From Sphingomonas sp. (lineage in GTDB: Bacteria; Pseudomonadota; Alphaproteobacteria; Sphingomonadales; Sphingomonadaceae), in the NCBI RefSeq assembly GCF_003248515.1, contig NZ_QFOB01000016.1:3676-67675 (forward strand): DNA of 64,000 nt, written 5' to 3'. Made by a program: the position numbers and the translations under genes. Below the pieces are notes generated by a model that was not told the origin of the DNA, ran no database searches, and was given only the letters and a program-made list of their open reading frames with translations. This document shows positions 8,421 to 16,723 of this stretch, piece by piece; the first letter of the stretch is position 1; each line of letters begins with the position of its first letter.

Positions 8421-8822
8421 TCAATCCGCCGGTCGGAACATCGGTACGGCGAAACCGCCGACACTGCGCTGAAACGCGAGCGTCACCGGCTGACCGATCG
8501 CGAGCGTTCCGGGATCACACCCGACGATATTCGTCATCATCAGCGGCCCTTCTTCGAGCCTTACATAGGCCGCGACGAACGGCTGCGGCGCGCGCGCGAA
8601 ATGGGAGTAGGTGTAGATGGTGGCGGTGCCTGCCCCCTCGACCCAATCGGTCACCGGCGACGGACAGAAGGGGCACGGGTCGCGCGGATACCAATTGTGC
8701 CGCCCGCACGACGGACAGCGTTTCAACAGAAAGCGCCCGGTGTCGGCTGAGTCCCAGAAGACTTGGCTCTCCGCCGTGACGGGTGGATCGACGATGTTGG
8801 TACGGTCGGCAAGGGTCGGCAT
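8421..8822 (-). CDS. DUF35 OB-fold/zinc-ribbon protein (second copy)
   Basis: A 133-residue DUF35 protein with a zinc ribbon (CPSC and CPFC, four Cys between residues 36 and 53) and an OB fold (GAGTATIYTYS, PFVAAYVRLEEGPLMMTNIVG). The start is the ATG that shares one base with the stop of the thiolase-like gene; a GTG three bases upstream is an alternative. It is the presumed partner of that thiolase-like protein. It is only distantly similar to the first DUF35 copy, so the two pairs probably act on different acyl-CoA intermediates. Confidence 0.87.
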   Translation of the reverse strand: MPTLADRTNIVDPPVTAESQVFWDSADTGRFLLKRCPSCGRHNWYPRDPCPFCPSPVTDWVEGAGTATIYTYSHFARAPQPFVAAYVRLEEGPLMMTNIVGCDPGTLAIGQPVTLAFQRSVGGFAVPMFRPAD

Positions 8823-9994
8823 CACACGCGCTCCAAAATGATGGTGGCGCTGGCGTGGCGGACCCCGAGCTGGCCCCCGATCGCGTTGGCGAGGGCGAGC
8901 GAACAGTCGGGAACCTGCGTCCCCGCGTTCGCCTCGCCGCGCAGCTGCTTCACCGCCTCGATGACCTTGACCATGCCGCCACGGTTGCCGGGATGGTTGT
9001 TGCAGAGCCCGCCGCCGTCGGTGTTGACCGGCAGCGGCCCCCGCCCCGCGATCAGCTTGCCGTCCTCCACGAACCGGCCGCCCTCGCCCTTGGCGCAGAA
9101 GCCGAGATCCTCGAGCTGGAGCAGCACGGTGATCGTGAAGCTGTCGTAGAGCGAGGCGTACTGGATGTCGGCAGGGGTCACCCCCGCCTCGGCATAGGCC
9201 ATCGCGCCGGACTGGACCGCGCCGGTCCGCGTAAGATCAAAGTCGCCGCCATTCTGCCCCCAGAGTCCCAGACCCTGCCCGCGAATGCGAACCAGCGGCC
9301 GCTTGAGCGAGCGCGCGATGTCCTCGCGCACCACCAGCAGCCCACCGCCGCCATCGGAAATGATACAGCAGTCGAGCTTGTGGAAAGGCTCGGCGACGAC
9401 CGGGGCGTTCACGACGTCCGCGACGGTGACGATCTTGGGATACAGCGCGTGCGGATTGCGCGATGCGTGATGCGACGCCGCGACCTTGATCCAGGCGAGC
9501 TGCTCCGAAGTCGTCCCGAATTCGTGCATGTGACGCATCGCGACCATGCCGTAGTTGGTCAGGATCGCCGTTCCCATCGGGTGTTCCCACTGGAAATCCG
9601 GCTGATCGGGGACGTCGAGCCGGCCGAGAGGGCCTTTGCCGACGTTCTGACGCGTGCGGCTCGCCTGCATCAGCAGCGCGACCTTACAGCGCCCGGCGCG
9701 GATCGCATCGACCGCGTGGCCGACATGTACGGTGTAGGACGAGCCGCTCGTATGGCTGGTGTCGAAATGGGTGACGTTGGTCAAGTTGAGATAGTCGCGG
9801 ATCGACAGCGGCCCGGTGCCCGGCGCATCGTTGCCGAGAAACAAGCCGTCGACATCGGCCCGGGTAAGCCCGGCATCGGCCAACACGTTCTCGCAGATAT
9901 CGGCATAGAGCTGCGGCAGGGATCGATCGACCGCATTGCGAGTCGGATGGTCCCAGGCTCCCATGATATAAACGTCTTCGCTCACCGTCGGCAT
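8822..9994 (-). CDS. Ltp/SCP2-type thiolase-like protein (second copy)
   Basis: A 390-residue thiolase-superfamily protein of the Ltp type, with the C-terminal signature GRGPLPVNTDGGGLCNNHPGNRGG and a GSGSSYT-like centre. At the place of the thiolase Cys (family pattern ACASG) it reads SHTSG, so the acyl-accepting Cys is His or absent. As for the first copy, this fits a retro-aldolase or other non-Claisen activity with its DUF35 partner. It forms a two-gene operon with that partner, and its promoter lies in the 188-base divergent gap in front of the class III CoA-transferase genes. Confidence 0.82.
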   Translation of the reverse strand: MPTVSEDVYIMGAWDHPTRNAVDRSLPQLYADICENVLADAGLTRADVDGLFLGNDAPGTGPLSIRDYLNLTNVTHFDTSHTSGSSYTVHVGHAVDAIRAGRCKVALLMQASRTRQNVGKGPLGRLDVPDQPDFQWEHPMGTAILTNYGMVAMRHMHEFGTTSEQLAWIKVAASHHASRNPHALYPKIVTVADVVNAPVVAEPFHKLDCCIISDGGGGLLVVREDIARSLKRPLVRIRGQGLGLWGQNGGDFDLTRTGAVQSGAMAYAEAGVTPADIQYASLYDSFTITVLLQLEDLGFCAKGEGGRFVEDGKLIAGRGPLPVNTDGGGLCNNHPGNRGGMVKVIEAVKQLRGEANAGTQVPDCSLALANAIGGQLGVRHASATIILERV

Positions 9995-10182
9995 CCTCGC
10001 TTTACGGCAAGTGTTGCGCCCGGCGCGGGCGCCGGCAACGCATTTCGGCGCTCCCGGATTGACTTTAACTCACGTCGCCCCGGCGTCTTGAGTGTCCGTC
10101 ACCCCCACCGATCATTTATCGATAGGCGACCGATCACGCGTGCGTGACAGTGCATGGGACCGACTGCCTTGGGGATTTTCGC

Positions 10183-11169
10183 ATGTCGCCCTTTACCGGC
10201 CTTATTATCGTCGAGACCATCTCACCGGACACGCCGATCGCGCTGCGCTTGGCAATCGGCATGTGCGGACGCGTCGCGTGCGACCTAGGGGCACGGGTGT
10301 ATCGACCGTCTAGCGAATGCGATCCGCTGACCGGCAAGCCGGGAGCCGATGCGATCCTCGCCTTTCTGGATCGCGGCAAGAGGCTGCGGGACGCTGACGA
10401 GAACGACACTGCCACCGTCGAGCTCGCTGCGGACGCCTCGTCCTTTGCAACCGCCGCTGCGACGCGTTGCCTATTCACGACCTTCGCTTCCGCAGTCGAT
10501 CACGCTGGCGAGGCCAGCGAGTTCACGATCATGGCCGTCAGCGGGCTGCTCGATCTCGTCGGCGACCCCGGACGCGAGCCGTTGCGGCTCGGCGGCCACC
10601 AGCTAAGCTATTCGGCGGGTCTCTCGGCGTTTGCAGGCGTCGCTGCGGCGTTGTGTCGGCCCGATCGAACATTGCCGGTCACCGTCCGAGTCAATCTGGC
10701 CGATGTCGCGGTCTGGCTCAACTGGAAGTCCGCAGCCGTCTCGGCGCTCGGCGAGCCAGCACCGGGTCGCCCGGGTCGAAATTCCGAATGGACCGTACTG
10801 CGCTGCGCCGACGGCTGGATCGCGCTCGTCTACCAGGAGCAGGATTGGTCGCGGCTCGTGGATCTTGTCGGGGAGACCAAGGCGCTCACCGACGCTCGGT
10901 TTGCCACCGGTATCGGCCGTCGAAAAAATGCGGCTGCGCTCGCCGACCTGCTGGAACCCGAATTTCTCAAGATGAACCGGGCCGAGATCTTCGAAAAGGC
11001 GCGGGCGAGACGAATTCCGATCGGGCCGGTCCTCGCGATGGACGACCTCGCAGTCGATCCGCAATATGTCGAGCGCGGCGTGCTGACGCCATCGGGTGAC
11101 GGCGATGCGCTCGTTCCCGTTCTCCCGCTACGTTGGAACGGTGTCGTGCCGGTCCTGGAGGCCGCGTGA
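10183..11169 (+). CDS. CaiB/BaiF class III CoA-transferase-like subunit, divergent
   Basis: A 328-residue divergent member of the class III (CaiB/BaiF) CoA-transferases. The start is the ATG preceded by GGGGA; an upstream GTG at 10144 is less likely. Family traits are the N-terminal 'TGLIIVETI' strand, 'SGLLDLVGD' and the C-terminal RRKNAAALADLLEPEF...ARRIPIGPVLAMDDLAVDPQYVERG region. The N-terminal CoA-binding part is shortened, and the catalytic Asp position appears to hold Glu (ASEFTIMAVSGL). It is directly followed, with a one-base overlap, by a second family member. This suggests a two-subunit enzyme like benzylsuccinate CoA-transferase BbsEF. Confidence 0.78.
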   Translation: MSPFTGLIIVETISPDTPIALRLAIGMCGRVACDLGARVYRPSSECDPLTGKPGADAILAFLDRGKRLRDADENDTATVELAADASSFATAAATRCLFTTFASAVDHAGEASEFTIMAVSGLLDLVGDPGREPLRLGGHQLSYSAGLSAFAGVAAALCRPDRTLPVTVRVNLADVAVWLNWKSAAVSALGEPAPGRPGRNSEWTVLRCADGWIALVYQEQDWSRLVDLVGETKALTDARFATGIGRRKNAAALADLLEPEFLKMNRAEIFEKARARRIPIGPVLAMDDLAVDPQYVERGVLTPSGDGDALVPVLPLRWNGVVPVLEAA

Positions 11170-12305
11170 TGCAGCCGCTAGCAGGTCGCCGCGTGCTCGA
11201 TTTGGGGATCATTACGGCGGGCGCCGGCGCGTCGGCGGTACTCGCCGACATGGGGGCCGATGTCATCAAGATCGAATCGAGCCAGTATCGCGACCCCTTC
11301 CGCCGCTGGCCCGGTCACGCGCTCGAGGATGGTGACAGCCCTTTCTTCCGCAGCACCAATCGCGCCAAGCGCAGTCTCGGCCTCAATCTGAAAGCACCGG
11401 GCGCCGCGGCGGTGTTCCTCCGGCTCGTCGCCAACAGTGACGTCGTCGTCGAGAACTTCCGGCGCGGCGTGCTCGAACGGCTGGGCATCGGCTTTGCCAA
11501 GCTGGCGGTCGCCAACCCCAGAATCGTTCTCGCGTCGATATCGAGCCAGGGCGAGACCGGCCCGGTCGCCGATCACGTCTCGTTCGGCTCGACGCTGGAG
11601 GCCATGGGCGGCCTCTCTTGGGCGACGGGCTATGTCGACGGCCCCCCGATCATCACCGGGCGCGAGCTGAACTATCCCGACCAGATCGCCACGGTCTTCG
11701 GCGCAGGGATGGTCGCGGCAGCGCTCTGCGGCGGTGTCGATGAAGCCGTTCATCTCGATCTCTCGCAGCGCGAGCTGACGACCTATCTGAGCGGTGATCT
11801 TTTCGGAGGCGCGATCGACGCGCCCGCCCGCATCGGCAATGCCGACCCGCTCTACGTGCTGCAGGCGACGGCGGTTGCGGACGATGGCAAATGGATCGCG
11901 GTCAGCGTCCGTCACGATCAGGCATCGCTGCTCGCGTCGATCGTCGGGAGCAGCTCCGAGGCGGCGTTCGAGAACTGGCTGGCGCACCGGCCAAGCGCAG
12001 CCGCGGTAGCCGCGTTGAACAACGTCGGCATCGCCGCCGATCTCGTCCGCGCGGGCGATCAGCTCCTCGGCGATGATCGCGTCTGGTCATCTGCCCTCGG
12101 CGAGGACCAGAGCGGGATGTTGGTGAAGGGCAGCCCCTTCCTCATCGGCGACGACGATCCGGGTCGCTATGCCGACGCCCGCCCGCTGGGCGGCGACACC
12201 CGCGCCATCCTTCGCGATGTGGGTGGCTATGATGATGCGGCGATCGAGGAACTGGCTGCCACAGGCATCGTCGAAGGCGTGGATCGCGCCGCCGTCGCCG
12301 CTTGA
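11169..12305 (+). CDS. CaiB/BaiF class III CoA-transferase-like subunit
   Basis: A 378-residue class III CoA-transferase family protein starting at the ATG in the TGATG overlap with the previous gene. It has the standard N-terminus PLAGRRVLDLG...GADVIKIE, the RAKRSLGLNLK strand and VVENFRRGVLERLGIG. In the active-site loop, where members usually have 'GYD', it reads SFGSTLEAMGGL, so the catalytic Asp is Gly. The last part (DDPGRYADARPLGGDTRAIL) matches the family's C-terminus. With the partner subunit it probably moves CoA between pathway acids. It is convergent with the MFS exporter gene. Confidence 0.82.
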   Translation: MQPLAGRRVLDLGIITAGAGASAVLADMGADVIKIESSQYRDPFRRWPGHALEDGDSPFFRSTNRAKRSLGLNLKAPGAAAVFLRLVANSDVVVENFRRGVLERLGIGFAKLAVANPRIVLASISSQGETGPVADHVSFGSTLEAMGGLSWATGYVDGPPIITGRELNYPDQIATVFGAGMVAAALCGGVDEAVHLDLSQRELTTYLSGDLFGGAIDAPARIGNADPLYVLQATAVADDGKWIAVSVRHDQASLLASIVGSSSEAAFENWLAHRPSAAAVAALNNVGIAADLVRAGDQLLGDDRVWSSALGEDQSGMLVKGSPFLIGDDDPGRYADARPLGGDTRAILRDVGGYDDAAIEELAATGIVEGVDRAAVAA

Positions 12306-12324
12306 TCCGAACCGCCACCCAGCC

Positions 12325-13563
12325 TCAAGGCGGCGTCCCCTTCCCCACCGGTAATCCGTCGGCCCGTTGATAGCGCAGGCCGATCGCCATCGCCGCGAGG
12401 CCGGCGAGGGCCGCCAGTGCGAGCGACCACCGCGGATTGAAGGCATGTGCCGTCCAGCCGGCAAGCGGCGCACCGATCGGGGTGCCGCCGAGGGCGATCG
12501 CCAGCCGGATCGCCATGACGCGACCGCGCATCGCCGGCTCCGAAGACAATTGCATCAGCGTGTTGGTGACGTTGGTGAAGCCGAGCGAGGCGATCCCCAT
12601 CAGCGCGAGCGCGGCGGCGAAGACCCACGCCGTCGGTGCGACCGCGGCGAGGATGCCGCCGAGGCAGAACAGCCCGGCGGCGCCGGTGATTGTCTCGAAC
12701 CGTGGCCGCTCGCCGCCGGTCGCGAGGACCGCGCCGGCGAGCGTCCCGCCCGCGAGCGCCGAGGTCAGCAAACCGAAACCGGTCGGACCCAGGCCGAAGA
12801 CGCCTACCGCCATCGTCGAAACATAGATCGGGAAGTTCAGGCCGAACGTGCCGACCACGAACAGCATGAGGCAGATCGTCCGCAGATCGCGTCGCGCAGC
12901 GATGTAGCTAAACCCTTCGAGCAGACGACCCGGCGCGGCCAGGGCGCGCGCACGAACCTGCATTTCGCTCGGCCGAAGCCGCAGCAACACAGCGACCGCG
13001 ACGAAGAAGGACAGGCCGTTGGCGACGAACGAGAGACCACTACCGACCGCGCCGATACTCAGACCCGCCAGCGCCGGGCCGACCAGTCGCGCCGCGTTGA
13101 ACGAGGTCGAGTTGAGCGCGATGGCGTTGCCGAGATGGTCGTCGCCGACCAGTTCGGCGATGAACACCTGGCGCACCGGCGCGTCGAACGCGGCCGCGAC
13201 GCCGGATAGCAAGGCCAAAAGATAAACGTGCCAGAGCTGCGCGACACCCGCGAGTGCGAGCCCGCCGAGGAGCAACGACAGCGTGCCCATCACGGCCTGC
13301 GTGACCATCAGCAGACGTCGCCCCTCGAAGCGATCCGCCGCGTAGCCCGTCCACGGCAACAGGACGAATTGCGGGCCGAACTGCAACGCCATGACGATGC
13401 CAACGGCGCGTGCGTCGCGATGCGTCAGTTCCGTTAGGACCAGCCAGTCCTGCGCGGTGCGCTGCATCCACGTGCCCAAGTTCGACACCAGACCGGCAGC
13501 GAACCACAGCCGGAAGTTGACGTAACGCAATGCGATCCAGCGGCGTCGCCATCCGAGGGTCAC
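12325..13563 (-). CDS. MFS transporter, EntS-like (MFS_3)
   Basis: A 412-residue major facilitator with about twelve hydrophobic segments, beginning LRYVNFRLWFAAGLVSNLGTWMQRTAQDWLV, a start typical of the MFS_3/EntS-like exporters. The loop motif GYAADRFEGRR between segments 2 and 3 is the MFS signature. It is the last gene of a seven-gene minus-strand operon and follows DoxX after 53 bases. It may export a toxic intermediate or take up a related compound; direction is not decidable. Confidence 0.85.
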   Translation of the reverse strand: MTLGWRRRWIALRYVNFRLWFAAGLVSNLGTWMQRTAQDWLVLTELTHRDARAVGIVMALQFGPQFVLLPWTGYAADRFEGRRLLMVTQAVMGTLSLLLGGLALAGVAQLWHVYLLALLSGVAAAFDAPVRQVFIAELVGDDHLGNAIALNSTSFNAARLVGPALAGLSIGAVGSGLSFVANGLSFFVAVAVLLRLRPSEMQVRARALAAPGRLLEGFSYIAARRDLRTICLMLFVVGTFGLNFPIYVSTMAVGVFGLGPTGFGLLTSALAGGTLAGAVLATGGERPRFETITGAAGLFCLGGILAAVAPTAWVFAAALALMGIASLGFTNVTNTLMQLSSEPAMRGRVMAIRLAIALGGTPIGAPLAGWTAHAFNPRWSLALAALAGLAAMAIGLRYQRADGLPVGKGTPP

Positions 13564-13616
13564 GCGCTACGCCTGTCGGTCGGAAGCGGCGACACCTCGG
13601 CCTCTTCTCCGCCGCT

Positions 13617-14021
13617 TCAGCGATCGGTCCCGGAAGGGACAGCCGCGGCGGACCGAGCCGCGTCGATACTCCAGGGACCGGCTCCGGCGGCCGCCAGATA
13701 CAGGAAGACGAAGCAGTAGAGCATCGCGGCTTCGCCACCGTTCGCGAGCGGGAAGAAGCCGCGCGGCGCGTGCGCGAGGAAATAGGCGACCGCCATCTCG
13801 CCCGCCACGATGAAGGCCGTCGGGCGCGTGAAGAACCCGACCACCAACAGCCCGCCTCCGACGAGCTCGATAAGGCCGGCCGCATAGAGCAAGGAGCTCA
13901 ACGCCATGCCGAACGGCGGCAGGCCGAAATATTTCGACACGCCGTGCGACAGCAGCCCGAGGCCGGCGACGATCCGCAGCAGCGAGAGCAACCGCGGCGA
14001 CCAGTGCATTGGAATGGGCAT
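13617..14021 (-). CDS. DoxX family membrane protein
   Basis: A 134-residue DoxX-type integral membrane protein with four hydrophobic segments (LLSLLRIVAGLGLLSHG, SSLLYAAGLIELVGGGLLVVGF, TAFIVAGEMAVAYFLAHA, AAMLYCFVFLYLAAAG). The motif 'R-x-A-x-G-x-x-x-x-x-HG-x-x-K' at the N-terminus is characteristic. The start is the ATG after GGAG; a longer reading frame upstream overlaps the SDR gene in another frame and is not used. DoxX proteins occur with redox and catabolic genes, often of unclear role. Confidence 0.88.
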   Translation of the reverse strand: MPIPMHWSPRLLSLLRIVAGLGLLSHGVSKYFGLPPFGMALSSLLYAAGLIELVGGGLLVVGFFTRPTAFIVAGEMAVAYFLAHAPRGFFPLANGGEAAMLYCFVFLYLAAAGAGPWSIDAARSAAAVPSGTDR

Positions 14022-14073
14022 GATGTCTCCTGCCGCCCACCGGATCGGGGTCGGCTTGCTCCTTGGACTAATC

Positions 14074-14940
14074 CTAGCTCGGGCTCGCGTACGTCTCGGC
14101 CACGCGATCGAGCTGGGCGAACCCGGCACGGATCTTGGCATCACGCTCGCCGATCCAATCCGCACATTCCGGATGCGTGAACACGAAGAAGGTGTCGGTC
14201 TTGATCGCATCGAGCAGTAATGCGGCGGTGAAGTCGGGCGTCGCTGCCGCTCCGACGTCGGTGAAACTGTCGACCTTTGCCGAGGCGTCGTTCGAAAACG
14301 ACCCCCCGAAGCGTTCGGGCCGGCGGAAGGACGAGTTGATGATGCCCGTCGACACCAGCGCCGGGCAGAAGACACTGACACCGATGCCGGCTTCGGCGAG
14401 ACCATATTCGAGATCGAGGCATTCCGAGAGGTTGACGACCCCGGCCTTGCTCATCCGATAGGGGATGTTGTGGAGGAACGGGTGGACCTGCATCGCGACG
14501 ATCGATGCGGTGTTGACGATGTGCCCGCCCTCGCCCCGCCGCAGCATTTCGGGCACGAAGGCGGTGACCCCGTTGACGACGCCGAGCAAATTCACGCCGA
14601 GCAACCAGTCCCATTTGCCCGGACCGACGTCGCCCAGCAGGGTTGGACGCAGCGATACGCCGGCATTGTTGATGAGAACGTGCGGTGTGCCGAGCTCGGC
14701 AAGAAAACGGTCGCGGGCGGTGGCGACCGCGACGGCGTCGGAGACGTCGAGCGGAATGGCGATCGTCTTGCCGCCGTGCGCCGCCACCGCGGCGCGCGCG
14801 ACCTCGAGCGGTTCCGGTTCGATATCGGCAAGCGCCACATTGGCACCGGCCCGCGCCAATGCGTGAGCGGTCGCGAGGCCGATCCCGCTCGCACCACCGG
14901 TGATGAACGCATTGCGGCCGGCGAAATCGCTCAGAGGCAT
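14074..14940 (-). CDS. Short-chain dehydrogenase/reductase
   Basis: A 288-residue classical SDR. It has the NAD(P)-binding TGGASGIG motif (residues 14-21), NNAG near residue 91, the catalytic Ser146 (NTASIV), Tyr161 and Lys165 (YRMSK). Asp at the end of the second strand (ALADIE) favours NAD. The ATG is preceded by GGAGG at seven bases and overlaps the GST gene's end by 10 bases. It would oxidise a hydroxy group or reduce a ketone of a pathway intermediate. The long substrate loop (RRPERFGGSFSNDASAK) suggests a bulky substrate. Confidence 0.9.
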   Translation of the reverse strand: MPLSDFAGRNAFITGGASGIGLATAHALARAGANVALADIEPEPLEVARAAVAAHGGKTIAIPLDVSDAVAVATARDRFLAELGTPHVLINNAGVSLRPTLLGDVGPGKWDWLLGVNLLGVVNGVTAFVPEMLRRGEGGHIVNTASIVAMQVHPFLHNIPYRMSKAGVVNLSECLDLEYGLAEAGIGVSVFCPALVSTGIINSSFRRPERFGGSFSNDASAKVDSFTDVGAAATPDFTAALLLDAIKTDTFFVFTHPECADWIGERDAKIRAGFAQLDRVAETYASPS

Positions 14941-15563
14941 GGCTGAACCTCCGCGGGCACAACCGTCGGCTTCACGCAGAAGCCGGTGCCACTGAACGAT
15001 GGACGCTCTCGGAGGGTCGCCTGCCAGCGCGCCAGGATCGGGCGACGGTTCCGCCAATCGAGCTCGCCGGCGCGGAAATCGAGATAGTCGAGCGCGTTGG
15101 CGACGGCGAGCCATCCCAGATCGATGTCGTTGCCGAGGCAAGGCAGGTTCTCGACATATTCGAGCGAACGCCAGATTGCCGCCTCCAGCGACGCGACCCC
15201 TTCCGTGTTGCCGCGACCGTTCTCGACGAGGCGGCGCAGCGTTTTTTCGGCCAAGCCGTCCGCCAGCGCCTCACGCCGGCGCCACTCGACGCGCAGGTTC
15301 GGATCGGCCGGGCAGAGCCAGCCGCCGAAGCGACGATCGAGCCACTCGCAGATCACGCCGGACCCGAACCAGGCGACACCATCGTCGTCGACGAAGGTTG
15401 GTAGCTGGCCAAGCGGGTTGGCAGCGGCCACGGCGGGCGGCGGCGCGCGGTCGAAGGCGACGTCCGCCGGCTCGAGATCGACCTTGTCGGCGACGTCCAG
15501 CTCGGCGAGGGCCAGGCGCACCTTGCGCGTGAAGGGCGAGCGGGTGGAATAGAACAGCTTCAT
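14931..15563 (-). CDS. Glutathione S-transferase family protein
   Basis: A 210-residue GST with an N-terminal thioredoxin-like domain (MKLFYSTRSPFTRKVRLALAE; Ser in the SPFTRKVR motif as likely catalytic residue), the cis-Pro region NPLGQLPTFVDDDG, 'GSGVICEWLD' and an all-helical C-terminal domain with ALDYLDFR...WRNRRPILARW. Sphingomonads use GSTs for ether cleavage (LigEF-type), isomerisation and dehalogenation. This one is short and could be any of these, or a detoxifier. Its ATG overlaps the TcuB-like stop by 4 bases. Confidence 0.88.
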   Translation of the reverse strand: MKLFYSTRSPFTRKVRLALAELDVADKVDLEPADVAFDRAPPPAVAAANPLGQLPTFVDDDGVAWFGSGVICEWLDRRFGGWLCPADPNLRVEWRRREALADGLAEKTLRRLVENGRGNTEGVASLEAAIWRSLEYVENLPCLGNDIDLGWLAVANALDYLDFRAGELDWRNRRPILARWQATLRERPSFSGTGFCVKPTVVPAEVQPCL

Positions 15564-16723
15564 GCGACGCCTCCGGCAAGGGTCGAGCCCGTCCGCTGTT
15601 CGCGCGCGCTGCGCAACAGGGCGAGCCCGCGATAGAGGCCGTGGACCATCTTGCTGTACGGGATCGCCAGGAAGAAGGCGAGCACCAGCCCGAGATGGAC
15701 GGCGACGAGAACACCGAGTGCTGCGGTTTCGCGCAGCGCTAGGAGCAGCAATCCGGTCAACGCGACCTGCTGCAGAAGAAACAAGAGCGCATATTCACCG
15801 CTGCGCAGCCGCTGCGCGACGGGAGCAGGATCGGCGATCGCCTTGAGCACGATCAGCCCCGTGGTGCCGATCAGGAGCCCGATCCCGCCGACCAGCCCCA
15901 GCAGGACGGGTAGGCTCAGCAGCGGATACGGCGCCTCCCAGGCGAGGAAATGGTCGTATATCGTCGCGACGCTCGTCGAGGCGAAGCACGCGAGGAAGCC
16001 GTAGAACATGAAATGGTGGTACACCCGGCGTTGCTGCGAGAAGCCGCCGTCGGTGTCGTTGCAGCCGTCATGCCCTTCATGGCCGCCGCCGAGGTAGCGT
16101 AAAGTCGCGACATTGACGCCGGCGCGCACGCCGTCCGCGGGTTTGTAGCCGCCGCCGCTCGCGGTGTCGCGCCAGAAGCGCACACCGGCGACGGTGAGCG
16201 CCAGCAGCGCGAACAGGAAGGCCGCCCCGGCAAGGCCCGCCATCACCGCCCAGGGCAGGATGCGGTAAAAGGCGCCGGTTCCGGATTGGGGGGTGAACAT
16301 GTTGCCACCGTGGATCGCACCGGTCAGGAGCAGAATGGCCGCCACGCCGAGCGCGGCGAGACCGGTCAGCGCGGTTCCCTGCCGCTCGTAGGCGCGCGCG
16401 AAGGCACCTGGCCAGGCGTAGCGCTGATAGCTGTCCTGACGGACCTGCGCGAACGTGGCGGGCACGTTGACGCCGAACGGATGCGGCGGCGCATATTGGC
16501 AGGCGTAGAAGCAGCCCTTGCAGTTGTGACACAGGTTGGCGAGGTACGTGAGATCGCCCGAGGTGAACTCCCGGCGCAGCGCCATCGCGGGGAAGACCGC
16601 GCAGAACCCCTCACAATAGCGGCAGGCGTTGCAGACCTCCATCTGGCGCTTGGCTTCGCTCAGGATCTCTTCGCCGAGCATCGGCTCGCCGCGCGCCATC
16701 GCCGCCAGATCAGGAACCGACAT
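15560..16723 (-). CDS. tcuB: TcuB/CitB-like membrane iron-sulfur electron-transfer protein
   Basis: A 387-residue tricarballylate-utilisation protein B relative. Two [4Fe-4S] motifs lie at the N-terminus (Cys31, 34, 37, 41 and Cys65, 68, 71, 75), followed by CQYAPPHPFGVN, then a membrane domain of about six helices with His residues that could bind heme (FSQQRRVYHHFMFYG, VAVHLGLVLAFF). In Salmonella TcuB reoxidises the flavin of TcuA and passes electrons to the quinone pool. The chosen ATG follows GAGGCGG; a GTG 15 bases upstream is possible. It overlaps the TcuA-like gene by 14 bases, so the pair should act together. Confidence 0.87.
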   Translation of the reverse strand: MSVPDLAAMARGEPMLGEEILSEAKRQMEVCNACRYCEGFCAVFPAMALRREFTSGDLTYLANLCHNCKGCFYACQYAPPHPFGVNVPATFAQVRQDSYQRYAWPGAFARAYERQGTALTGLAALGVAAILLLTGAIHGGNMFTPQSGTGAFYRILPWAVMAGLAGAAFLFALLALTVAGVRFWRDTASGGGYKPADGVRAGVNVATLRYLGGGHEGHDGCNDTDGGFSQQRRVYHHFMFYGFLACFASTSVATIYDHFLAWEAPYPLLSLPVLLGLVGGIGLLIGTTGLIVLKAIADPAPVAQRLRSGEYALLFLLQQVALTGLLLLALRETAALGVLVAVHLGLVLAFFLAIPYSKMVHGLYRGLALLRSAREQRTGSTLAGGVA

